Origin: Hippasteria phrygiana
Lineage: Eukaryota > Echinodermata > Asteroidea > Valvatida > Goniasteridae
Length of the DNA stretch: 64,000 nucleotides
Assembly (NCBI GenBank): GCA_037893225.1
Contig: JAZGUH010000359.1
Span: 1,302,001 to 1,366,000 of the forward strand
Direction of reading: 5' to 3'
Shown: in pieces, positions 12,801 to 18,900 of the stretch
Numbering within the stretch: the stretch's first letter is position 1
Layout of the letters: every line of letters starts with the position of its first letter
Notes under the pieces: generated by a model
Seen by the model: the letters and a program-made list of their open reading frames with translations, nothing else
What the model was told of the DNA's origin: nothing
Databases searched by the model: none
Translations under genes and position numbers: made by a program

Positions 12801-13510
12801 TATGCACTAGCCACGGTATGCTTGGCCTACAGAGCTTTCTGACAGTACGTATGGCCAGAAGCAGTTAGGCAGAAAGATGGTACTTTGATTACCCCCACCA
12901 AAATCGGTCAGGAACAGCAAAATCTTGTAAATTTTGCGTTCAGAAAAAATTTGCAAAAACAGTTAGTACAATTGTTAATTTTGTGACTTTCGTCAGAAAA
13001 TTTCCATGCAATATTGAAAGAAAGTTTGTGTTTTCTGTGTTAAATGTTCTTGGCACTGTGTGTGGTCACTCAAACCAGAGGTCAGCATGGTCAGTGATTT
13101 CTGCTTGAGTGCTTCAATATATGCTGACATAAATTTTGAAATAACAGGTTGTGCCAAATGTTTAGACTCAAGGAGCGTTGCCTATTTTCCAAGATTTTGC
13201 TGTTCCTGACCGATTTTTGTGGGGTATTGAAGTAAACTCTTTCCCTGGGGTCTCATTCCTTCCTCCATGGGTCTCCCAGGACATTTATATATGGGACCGT
13301 ATATAGGTGGAGTACTATCAATGCCAGGCATGGGGGGTACACAAATATTTAACACCGTTCATCGTTACGTTTCTTCAACCATAGTTCAACCAGTCCATGC
13401 TTCACAACAACATTGATACTTTTACAAGAAACGAATGAAGGAAATACTTATAATCTGAAAGGACGAGGCGTCTCAAAAGCCTTTTCCCCTTTTTTGAAGA
13501 TTTTTGACAT
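757..13510 (-). CDS. TAF2: TAF2, transcription initiation factor TFIID subunit 2 (5' part, 14 exons, runs off left edge)
   Basis: TAF2 is a nuclear TFIID subunit that helps the complex recognise core-promoter initiator DNA. Coding exons, in transcript order, are 13452-13510, 12117-12171, 11803-11875, 10997-11087, 10231-10349, 9896-9993, 9226-9464, 7981-8083, 6612-6730, 5422-5635, 4651-4914, 2971-3063, 2103-2279 and 757-866. Phases agree at every junction and give 1,814 nt (604 codons plus 2 nt). Recognisable segments include [14 protein letters not shown] (exon 7), [13 protein letters not shown] (exon 8), [14 protein letters not shown] (exon 9), STNLLHS (exon 10) and NRKRN (exon 13). The M1 zinc motif position reads QSLAEQFFG (residues 341-349), so HEXXH is lost, as known for TAF2. 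The C-terminal half lies outside the window. The start is the methionine that best matches the family N-terminus; the frame is open upstream to 13672. Confidence 0.95.
1775..1950 (+). repeat. Repeat family B copy 1 (TTAA MITE-like)
   Basis: It starts TTAACCCCTTGAGTACGG and contains CAGCCAAGCGAAACGGACAC, ATGGATTGAAAATGCAGAAA and GGCCTGGTGGCAATTTT. It matches copies at 16757-16954, 20984-21155, 32488-32645 (inverted) and 50717-50933. It lies in TAF2 intron 13. Confidence 0.8.
2103..2279 (-). CDS. TAF2: TAF2 exon 13 (residues 510-568)
   Basis: It encodes [40 protein letters not shown] and ends LKYV. The VSGKD…QWV and SFxFNRKRN motifs fit TAF2. The acceptor is TCGGCAG and the donor GTGAGT. Confidence 0.95.
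2971..3063 (-). CDS. TAF2: TAF2 exon 12 (residues 479-509)
   Basis: Thirty-one whole codons encode [20 protein letters not shown] then [20 protein letters not shown] is conserved in TAF2. The acceptor is CCCTAG and the donor GTGAGT. Confidence 0.94.
3395..3625 (+). repeat. Dispersed repeat (GGAGTTGTGGGAC family) copy 1
   Basis: ATTCGATGAGATATCATTTT, CGGAGTTGTGGGAC and AAAAGTAGGAATACTT are shared with 25815-25955 in the same orientation. It lies in TAF2 intron 11. Confidence 0.6.
3738..4580 (+). mobile_element. TTAACCC...GGGTTAA element with TGCAACA words, split by a hAT-like MITE
   Basis: It begins TTAACCCTTACC and ends TTAGGGTTAA (4571-4580). Inside are repeated words in both orientations: CCCTGCCAAATGCAACAGAA, CCTGGCAAATGCAATGTTGC and TTGCATTCAGCAGGG. 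The 3' terminus is interrupted by the insertion at 3998-4569. Confidence 0.65.
3998..4569 (+). mobile_element. hAT-like MITE family D copy 1
   Basis: Its ends are TAGGGGTGTGTATTTACGGG and CCGATGCACACTTCTA, flanked by near-identical 8-bp repeats GTTCGGGT / GTTAGGGT. Inside it carries ACCGGGTACCCG words. It is closely similar to the inverted copy at 48663-49272. Two shadow frames (97 and 68 aa) lie in it; their conservation between copies reflects repeat identity, not coding. Confidence 0.75.
4651..4914 (-). CDS. TAF2: TAF2 exon 11 (residues 391-478)
   Basis: It begins [20 protein letters not shown], continues with an acidic/Pro-rich insert ([13 protein letters not shown]), then [20 protein letters not shown] and [15 protein letters not shown]. 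The block PHTxSW…[10 protein letters not shown] is conserved in TAF2. The acceptor is CTTTAG and the donor GTAAGA. Confidence 0.94.
5422..5635 (-). CDS. TAF2: TAF2 exon 10 (residues 319-390), degenerate catalytic segment
   Basis: It encodes [49 protein letters not shown] and [12 protein letters not shown]. In active M1 enzymes this region reads HELAHQWFG…WLNEGF; here the two His, the first Glu and the distal Glu are Q341, E345, S342 and K. The acceptor is CCAACAG and the donor is the weak GTTAAA. Confidence 0.94.
6061..6404 (+). repeat. Repeat family A copy 2, with shorter poly-G tract
   Basis: It shares TTGAAAAAGACCAACCGGCT, CAACTATATTGTTATTGAA and the end ACACAAGGGGTTAA with copy 1. The G run is about 12 here, and a CCCACCCCCACCCCC stretch is expanded near the end. 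It lies in TAF2 intron 9. Confidence 0.8.
6612..6730 (-). CDS. TAF2: TAF2 exon 9 (residues 280-318)
   Basis: It encodes [20 protein letters not shown] then [19 protein letters not shown]. The motif [13 protein letters not shown] is a TAF2 hallmark in the region where active M1 enzymes carry GxMEN. The acceptor is TTGGCAG and the donor GTATGC. Confidence 0.95.
6822..7175 (+). mobile_element. TTAA-type element with TTGGATTTTGTTGG words
   Basis: It starts TTAACCATAACCCTGCTAA. The word TGGATTTTGTTGGATTNAGC occurs in both orientations at least five times (for example AAATCCAACAATGG, ATTTTGTTGGATTCAGCAGG, TTGCTGTATTTAGCAGG). Related copies are at 17208-17393 and 44533-44675. It lies in TAF2 intron 8. 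Confidence 0.6.
7567..7715 (+). mobile_element. TTAA-type element with CAGGGTATTTTGGC word, copy 1
   Basis: It runs from AACCCTCCAGGGTATTTTGG to CTGGCAGGGTTTGGGTTAA with internal TGACTTGTGTGCAGAGTGCA. It is nearly identical to 12333-12482. Confidence 0.75.
7981..8083 (-). CDS. TAF2: TAF2 exon 8 (residues 245-279)
   Basis: It encodes [20 protein letters not shown] then [14 protein letters not shown], with GGA-Gly completed across the junction. The acceptor is ACTCAG and the donor GTGAGT. Confidence 0.94.
8589..8866 (+). mobile_element. tRNA-derived SINE in TAF2 intron 7
   Basis: The head resembles a tRNA with an A-box-like TTGGCCGAGTGGT and a B-box-like GGGTTTGAAAC. It is followed by a body with GGGTTTTCAGTCC and GGTTTTCCTCCCAC and an A-rich end (AAACTAAATAAACAA). 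The tRNA part is too degenerate to be a functional gene. It lies antisense to TAF2. Confidence 0.65.
8934..9184 (+). mobile_element. MITE family H copy 1
   Basis: The inverted ends are GGGTGAGATTGGCC and AATCTCACCC-like. The interior contains TATATCCACTTTTACAGG and CAAAAAATCCTAAAATCAG. An inverted copy is at 18484-18776 and a fragment near 42295-42415. It lies in TAF2 intron 7. Confidence 0.7.
9226..9464 (-). CDS. TAF2: TAF2 exon 7 (residues 166-244), M1-like N-terminal domain
   Basis: It begins [20 protein letters not shown] and includes [40 protein letters not shown] and ends NIALAVG. The WFPC(I/V)D motif belongs to the M1 aminopeptidase superfamily fold. The acceptor is CCACAG and the donor GTAAGT. 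Confidence 0.95.
9512..9758 (-). repeat. Repeat family A copy 3 (inverted, no long G run)
   Basis: It starts TTAACCTCTTCTGCCCGGCT and includes AATAGGGTGGTCCTATC, GCTTGAAAAAGCTCC and CAAGAACAATATAGTTGAAA. The poly-G tract of other copies is reduced to a few bases at this position. It lies in TAF2 intron 6. Confidence 0.8.
9896..9993 (-). CDS. TAF2: TAF2 exon 6 (residues 133-165)
   Basis: It encodes [19 protein letters not shown] then [14 protein letters not shown]; the GGxHFVVP…EGSMAE block is characteristic of TAF2. The acceptor is TTCTACAG and the donor GTGAGA. Confidence 0.94.
10231..10349 (-). CDS. TAF2: TAF2 exon 5 (residues 93-132)
   Basis: It encodes [20 protein letters not shown] then [19 protein letters not shown]. 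The family signature is RNLNYF…AVDPD..NGEL. The acceptor is GTCAG and the donor GTAGGT; phases agree with both neighbours. Confidence 0.93.
10613..10729 (-). pseudogene. Partial duplicate of the TAF2 intron 3 end and first half of exon 4
   Basis: This segment matches 11047-11164 in the same orientation with few differences. It carries a branch-like ACCTTAAC, an AC acceptor, and coding for [13 protein letters not shown], then diverges, so the second half of the exon (including its donor) is absent. It sits in intron 4, between exons 4 and 5. It is an exon relic rather than a needed exon, because exon 4 joins exon 5 in phase without it. Confidence 0.8.
10851..10945 (-). mobile_element. tRNA-like SINE fragment in TAF2 intron 4
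   Basis: The minus strand reads GGCAAGATAGCTCAGTTGG then GCAGGTTCAAATCCCACTCC and TGCCAG, with tRNA-like A and B boxes. The anticodon arm is shortened and the T stem is mismatched. The downstream tail TTTTCTTTGTTCACTTGAAA recurs next to a second fragment at 54011-54095. Confidence 0.55.
10997..11087 (-). CDS. TAF2: TAF2 exon 4 (residues 63-92)
   Basis: It starts GA after an AC acceptor, completing Arg63, then [20 protein letters not shown] and LAICQNETK. The donor is GTAAGT. An acceptor at the upstream TTTTAG (11120-11122) would put TAA in the required frame, so the AC acceptor is preferred. The first half of this exon is duplicated at 10613-10729. Confidence 0.92.
11088..11802 (-). other. 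TAF2: TAF2 intron 3: U12-type AT-AC intron
   Basis: The donor is ATATCCTTTT, a perfect minor-spliceosome 5' site. The branch-point-like ACCTTTAAC (about 11100-11108) lies about 14 nt before a terminal AC, inside the normal U12 spacing. Splicing here gives SKQC-R-IYRI, exactly the family sequence. Confidence 0.88.
11803..11875 (-). CDS. TAF2: TAF2 exon 3 (residues 39-62)
   Basis: It encodes [18 protein letters not shown] then LNSKQC, plus one base. LNSKQC is strongly conserved in TAF2. The acceptor is CTCTAG. The donor is ATATCCTTTT, the U12 AT-AC consensus. Confidence 0.92.
12117..12171 (-). CDS. TAF2: TAF2 exon 2 (residues 20-38)
   Basis: One base completes Leu20, then [18 protein letters not shown] follows, a clear TAF2 segment (family: THQVVCINNINFQRKSVV). 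The donor is GTAAGT. The upstream boundary is an AC rather than an AG. Confidence 0.88.
12333..12482 (+). mobile_element. TTAA-type element with CAGGGTATTTTGGC word, copy 2
   Basis: It has clean ends TTAACCCTAACCCTCCAGGG and GGCAGGGTTAGGGTTAA and is about 150 bp. It is nearly identical to 7567-7715, in TAF2 intron 1. The ends define the TTAACCCTAACC signature used for the whole group. Confidence 0.75.
12889..13227. mobile_element. MITE with about 37-bp terminal inverted repeats in TAF2 intron 1
   Basis: The left end TACCCCCACCAAAATCGGTC (continuing AGGAACAGCAAAATCTTG) is mirrored at the right by CAAGATTTTGCTGTTCCTGA (continuing CCGATTTTTGTGGGGTA). No coding frame is seen. Confidence 0.8.
13452..13510 (-). 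CDS. TAF2: TAF2 exon 1 (residues 1-19 plus 2 nt)
   Basis: It encodes [19 protein letters not shown] plus the first two bases of a Leu codon, matching the TAF2 N-terminus (…ESPRPYKL in vertebrates). The exon ends directly before ATAAGTATTT. No GT donor restores the frame, because extension to the next GT adds an in-frame TAA. See the intron 1 entry. Confidence 0.85.
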
Positions 13511-14265
13511 CTTTCTTTGCTCTGAATAAATATGGTGTCCATTCCCGAATAAATCTGAAGACGGCGCCGCGGCGGTCACAAGAAATTTGACCTCACTTGA
13601 CCCACTAAAATATAATATAGGTCTTTGTATAGACAATTTTATTTTAAAATATCCTCTAATAATTATTGACAAAAATAGCTACAGTAGTTAAAATATTTTG
13701 TTGGTTTATTTTATTGATTTAATTAATTAATTTGAAATGATTTATAAATAGAGGTATATATTTTTGGTTCGGCCCCATGTCCCGCTTCCGCATGAAGCCC
13801 GCCCTCTTTACATGTGGCTTCTGTGCTCGCGCGAACCATCGGTAAATCGCTGTATATAATCTTATTTTATGTTCACATAAAAGCAAATTTATGCAAGAGT
13901 TTGTTGTTTGTGATAAACTTTGGTCATCAGTGAATGCCATGTTTTGAGAGATATGGGCCAAATGCTGTTTAATTAGTAAAAAGTCGAAGTAATTGGAGGT
14001 TGAGATATTTGTCATTGACATTGCTTTGATCATGTAACGTAAGGCCCTACATCATTAACGTACGGTCGGTTATGTACGTGAAATGAGGGCGGCATACATG
14101 TACATACAGTCGACTCTAGTTAGTACGAAAACGGATAGGACGAAATTCCGGTTATAACGAACACATATCCTTGGTCCTGGCAAAGCTGCACATTTCTAGA
14201 ACTGAACAGCTAAAGGAGAGAAATAAAAGTGCAGAAAAGCTGGGTCAACGTTGATGGTAATGGGT

Positions 14266-15400
14266 CAACTCATACCCGAGTCAACTCGTACCCCAAAATT
14301 TACACCCAAGTCAACTCGTACCCAAGTCAACTCATACTAAGCCTGTTCGATATGACGATATTTCCCGATATTTCGATATTTTTTTCATATCGAAAATCGT
14401 ATCGGCCCCTTTAAAAAACAAACGGAATATCGGGGAATTCGATATACCGAAGAATATCGCGATATATGTTCCTTTTGGCCGCATTACGTGTGGATTTGTC
14501 CAGTTTACTTTGCTCAAAATTCCAGTTATTTCCAATTATTGGATGGTAGAATAGTATATAATGTATCATGATGTACCATGGAGAAATAAAAAATACATAC
14601 ATGCACTAAATGTGTCGTTTCTTTGACCGTTTTCTAAACCCCGACATAACATCTCCGCTCCGCACGATTTACCCTCCGCGTCGTACGTTGTCAAGTGCAA
14701 ACAACGTCTTATTCCCAGTCTTGAGATCGAGGGGTATGGCAATTGTTTGCAATAAGGTCAACCCTGTAGCGCATCTGCGCGTGCGCGTTGCTTTGTTGCT
14801 AGCCTTGGTCAAGTGCAAGCAACCGCACTGAATGCCACCGTCTTTCCCCAGTGTACAAGGCACACGTAGGTGTAGTTACGTGTAGCGAACTGCGTCTTGA
14901 GAAAAGATTAAAACACGTGCCGCGTATCCATTGTACATTGTGCAATGTCATGCCGTCTTCACAAAATATACGACACGATCGTTTGTTGACAGCTCGCATG
15001 TGATCGTCCATGGTATTATCATCTGTGTTACTAATCAACAATGCTGAAATAGAAACAAACGCTAGTCTTTCTGGAGTGCCATAAAGTAGCCAACTGAAGG
15101 TAAATGTCGTAAAACTGCAAATACTCAACGAGCGAAGGGAAGCCTTGTCAAACCGGCCCCCTGTTCCTGCCGCTCAATCCCGGCGGGCCCGATCCCGGTG
15201 GCCCCGATCCTGGTGGCCCCGATCTCATGATGCCGTGGTGACTTCCGTCATGTATTTTTTTTATTCCTCCGTTCTTTCGGTTATGAAAAAGTGACGTCAT
15301 CACGATAATATCAAATATCGCGATATTTTTTGGACGATATTTCGGTATCAAAATAAATGGATATCGAACAGCCTTAACTCATACCCGAGTCAACTTGTAG
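14266..15400. repeat. GTCAACTCGTACCC minisatellite split by an insertion
   Basis: Repeats of the word CAAGTCAACTCGTACCC run over 14266-14337. They resume as AACTCATACCCGAGTCAACT at 15378-15400, after the Harbinger-like element. Confidence 0.65.
14341..15374. mobile_element. Harbinger-like non-autonomous element (GCCTGTTCGATAT ends, TAA target duplication)
   Basis: The ends GCCTGTTCGATATGACGATA and TCAAAATAAATGGATATCGA-ACAGCCT are inverted repeats flanked by TAA on both sides (14338-14340 and 15375-15377). The interior has GATATTTC words at both ends and no recognised transposase. A diverged copy spans about 43066-43963. It occupies most of the TAF2-RPS21 divergent intergenic region. Confidence 0.7.
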
Positions 15401-15403
15401 TAG

Positions 15404-15448
15404 GCCTACCCATGGAGGAAGGAATATAGCCTTCCTCCATGGCCTACC
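15404..15448. mobile_element. Hairpin insertion 1: 31-bp perfect hairpin with 7-bp direct repeats
   Basis: GCCTACC (15404-15410) and GCCTACC (15442-15448) flank a hairpin at 15411-15441. The arms are CATGGAGGAAGG and CCTTCCTCCATG with a 7-nt loop. Three similar hairpins are at 48519, 58510 and 58609. Function is unknown. Confidence 0.8.
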
Positions 15449-15842
15449 CAACCTTTAGGTTCGTTTTTCTTTTTACAGATTAAAAAACGATATTATGGAC
15501 CGCCCGATCGACTTTTTTTAATGCACCTGTTGTATCAAGATCATTACGGTTACAAGAAACCAAACTCCAGCCTGCATTAGGAAAATAATTTTTTTTAAAG
15601 TTTATTTTAAAGAAGTGTTAGAGGAAAATGGCCTGAGAAAAATTTAACAAGAAAAATACGGGAGAGAAAAAAGTGTTCAGTAGGCTCGATGCGGAGTCAA
15701 ACGTGCACAACCATCCAACCCTATCCACTAGGCTACGGCACAGCTTGACGGAAGGGGGTCAATAGCAATCGCATACACTTGCCCCAATCCGATTAGTGAA
15801 TATGTCATTGATATTAATCAATCAGAGAAGATAAGTGAAGTA

Positions 15843-15910
15843 TCGTTTCCGGTCGTTTTGCTGTCGCAGGCTTAATAGCTCCTTCCAAAACTTTTTCTTT
15901 CAATCTGCAG
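15843..15910 (+). promoter_or_regulatory. RPS21: Candidate RPS21 promoter: ETS-like site and pyrimidine initiator
   Basis: TTTCCGGT (15846-15853, an ETS site on the minus strand) lies about 40 nt before the pyrimidine run CTTTTTCTTTC (15891-15901), which fits the TCT/5'-TOP initiator typical of ribosomal protein genes. The alternative is that TTTCTTTCAATCTGCAG is a 3' splice site following an untranslated exon. The sequence does not decide between them. Confidence 0.4.
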
Positions 15911-15924
15911 AGAAAAACGGCAAA

Positions 15925-15974
15925 ATGCAGAACGAAGCCGGTGAAAACGTGGATTTGTACACCCCCCGTAAATG
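15925..15974 (+). CDS. RPS21: RPS21 coding exon 1
   Basis: It encodes MQNEAGENVDLYTPRK plus TG of Cys17. The start context is CAAAATGC. The donor is GTAAGT. Confidence 0.96.
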
Positions 15975-18900
15975 GTAAGTTGTGCGCCATTTGTGACCCG
16001 CTCTGCAAAAAGGGCACATAAGTCGCTGTATGCTTTTACGAGTTATGGGCCGTTCAATGTGAAGAGGGTGGAAAATTCTTCAAACAAGTGATTTTGAAGG
16101 GAGGGAATTTTTTGCATCTTTGATACCTATATTTTTCTATTGCATAACCAAAATCTTTGATTTCAGTGAATAAAGTTGGAAAAAGAATGTGTTTTTGTCG
16201 AGTGCTTCCATCTATTGCTTTGCTTTTTGTTTTTTTAAATGGCTTGTTTCTCCTTAAGCCTTATCCTTAAAGTCATTTCAACAAATTCCCTAAAACAAAC
16301 ATGCAAATTTCCAAATATCTCGTGATTGCAAAAATGCTAGAGACCTCAGACATATACCATATGAAAGCTTATAAAATGGCCTTTCCAGCTATATATTAAA
16401 CACTATTTTTAAATTTTGCAACATAAGTGCCCTTTTTGCAGAGCGGGTCACATTTGTTCTTAATAGACTAAAAGATTTAATCACTGCTCTACTAATTGTG
16501 TAATTGCCAAATTTTAGGCCAAACAAAAAATACTTGTACATGTAGTTGTGTTGCCCTCCGCGACCGAGCCTAAGTCACAAAAGTCAGGGCTTTTTGTGTC
16601 CAAAATCTCACTTTTAAATAAGCTTACTTTTTGCCTCCTGACTTTCCTAGTCACACGACATGTGGAATTGCTTTAATGGAGGGTTTAAAAAAACTTTAAA
16701 AAACACCCTCCCGATTTTTCCCATTCAAGGGCAACAATTTTTATTTGTTTTGCCTGAACCCCTTGAGCCCAGGTGTTATTTGGGGGCGCTGGGGTGAAAT
16801 GGAAACAAGAGGCTTGTGCAGCCAAGCATAATGTACACAATACCCCAATAATGGATTGAAAATGCAGAGATTGGTGTGTATAGATGTCAACCGGCCAGGT
16901 GGCAATTTTCAATCCGCACATATATATGTGTCAACCGGGTGGCAAGGGGTTTAATCGATGAGTATAGTACAAACTCACCACATCCTTGTTTGGAAATCTA
17001 ACAAAATAGAAAGCAGGTTTAGTTCTGTAAAGTCGCTAATAATTTAAACCTGGCCTCAATGAGTAATAACTCTTACATTTGATTTCATGTTTTACCCAAA
17101 CAGCTCAGCCAGCAACAATATCATTGGAGCCAAGGATCATGCTTCAATCCAGGTCAACATAGCTGAGGTACAGAGTCGCTACTTCTCGACTGAAATTAGG
17201 TTTCCCCTTTAACCCTAAACCCCCTTCGGTGTTTATTTCATATGGCCGTGATAAATCCAACAATTTCCCACAAACCTGAAATAGGAAGCCTGCTAAATAC
17301 AACAAAATCAAACGGCAGATTTTGTCGGATTCTGCAGTGTACCACCTACACACCAGCCGCTGCTTGTACGTATGCTTATCCGAATGCACAGCAGCATTTG
17401 TTAGGGCTGAGTCAAATCAAATTAATTGAATGTTCGACCTCCCATTCGATTGAGTATTCGAATATTCGGTTGTCCGGATGGCTGATTTTTGGGTAAACAT
17501 AGCACGAAACTGCTTGACTATCGCCAGCACCAAGGAATGATTTAACCCTAACTCCCTACATCATTTTCCCCCCATGTAACCTGAATCCTCCAACATCCTC
17601 TGATTTCAAAGTGTTAAAACTCCATATAACCTGAATCCTCCAAAATCCTCTGATGGGGACCATAGCATGAATCCTCCAAAATCCTCCAGGTTTTTTTTGC
17701 ATACCCCTAGTAACCTCAATCCTCCAAAATCCTCATGTATCACATTGAGCCTGATAACCTGGATCCTCCATATTCCTGCAGGGGCAAAAACCCCTAGTAA
17801 CCTCAATCCTGCAAAATCCTCCGATGCATCAACTTCCAAGTGCCCTCAATCCTCCAAATTCCTCTATTTTGCAAAGAGGATTTTGGAGGATTTGGGATGG
17901 TTAGGGTTAATAAAGGTTTAGCACACATGCAAAAATGCAGAAATAATTTTGTGCCCTGTTAAGAACATTTTATTTTCCAGACAAAAAGTAGAAACAGGTA
18001 CATTCATCATTACATGTACGTGTTTGTAACACAGATAGATAGCCTGCTGTCATGCAAATATTCAGACATTAACCAGCCACGGATGCAATTTCGTAAACAA
18101 AAAAAAATTGAACTTTTCCCTTATATTCCTTTGCATTTCACCTTCGAATATTCAAACTCGGAAATAAATACATGTATTAGAATATTCAATAATCGATCGA
18201 ATATTCGGCACAGCCCTAGCATTTGTGAAACTTTGGTTCCAGTCGGGCTGATGATTGTCATTTTTCTAATCTTTTCAGGTGGATCCAAACACCGGTCTGT
18301 ACACTGGCAGCTTCAAGACCTACGCCATTTGTGGGTCCATCCGACGAATGGTACGAACCTCTCTCCGGCACATTCACCCTAGGGAGTATCTCAATAATTA
18401 TAAGCGTTTCCGTTCCTGTTCAATGGTTTTTTTTTATGCAATGCTACGGGAAACATGCAGTAAAAGTATGTATACAACCAAACGGGGGTGAGATTTCTCA
18501 GAATTTTTGTAAGGATTTTTCCTGATTTCAAGATTTGTTGTCGGGATTTTTACTGATTTCAAATTTTTTAAAGAATCTCTTTTGAAATCTGGAATTCTTG
18601 AGGTGTTACCCCAAAAGGGTTTTTACCTGTAAAAGTGGATATGGACCAATAGAAACGGGTATTTTAAGGGCAAATAACCAAGCATAGACCCTACGTTGCT
18701 CTGGGGTCCTCGGCAATTCAACCTCCAAACGCTGCAAATTTTGTGGATTTTTAATTTTTGGCCAATCTCACTCCTGAACCACGTTTTTGCAATAGCTACC
18801 TAGAATTGACCTATTGCCATTGTGCGTTTTCTCAGACGACTTTGCACACGTGCATACGCGCAATAGCATATAATGGTGCACCTACGTACACAAGGACAAG

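Larger units (their letters stand above)
12172..13451 (-). other. TAF2: TAF2 intron 1: AT-AC ends with U2-like signals
   Basis: On the coding strand the intron begins ATAAGTATTT and ends with the pyrimidine tract TTTGTTTTCTTTTCTTTAC. The 5' site is the U2 consensus GTAAGT with A in place of G at position 1. Joining at AT/AC gives the correct phase and the expected RL/NHQ protein junction. No GT-AG pair nearby preserves the frame. The intron carries two repeats, at 12333-12482 and 12889-13227. Confidence 0.75.
13511..15840. other. Divergent intergenic region between TAF2 and RPS21
   Basis: It contains the likely TAF2 5' leader, with an in-frame open stretch to 13672 and a short GC-rich patch GACGGCGCCGCGGCGGTCAC at 13560-13579. 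It also holds the 14341-15374 element and a degenerate tRNA-like stretch on the minus strand near 15690-15745 (TAGCCTAGTGGATAGGGTT). No gene is recognised in it. Confidence 0.5.

Noticed and set aside
17901..17910. Telomeric repeat TTAGGG
   Set aside because: It is a single copy at element ends rather than a tandem array; it belongs to the TTAACCCTAA termini of mobile elements.
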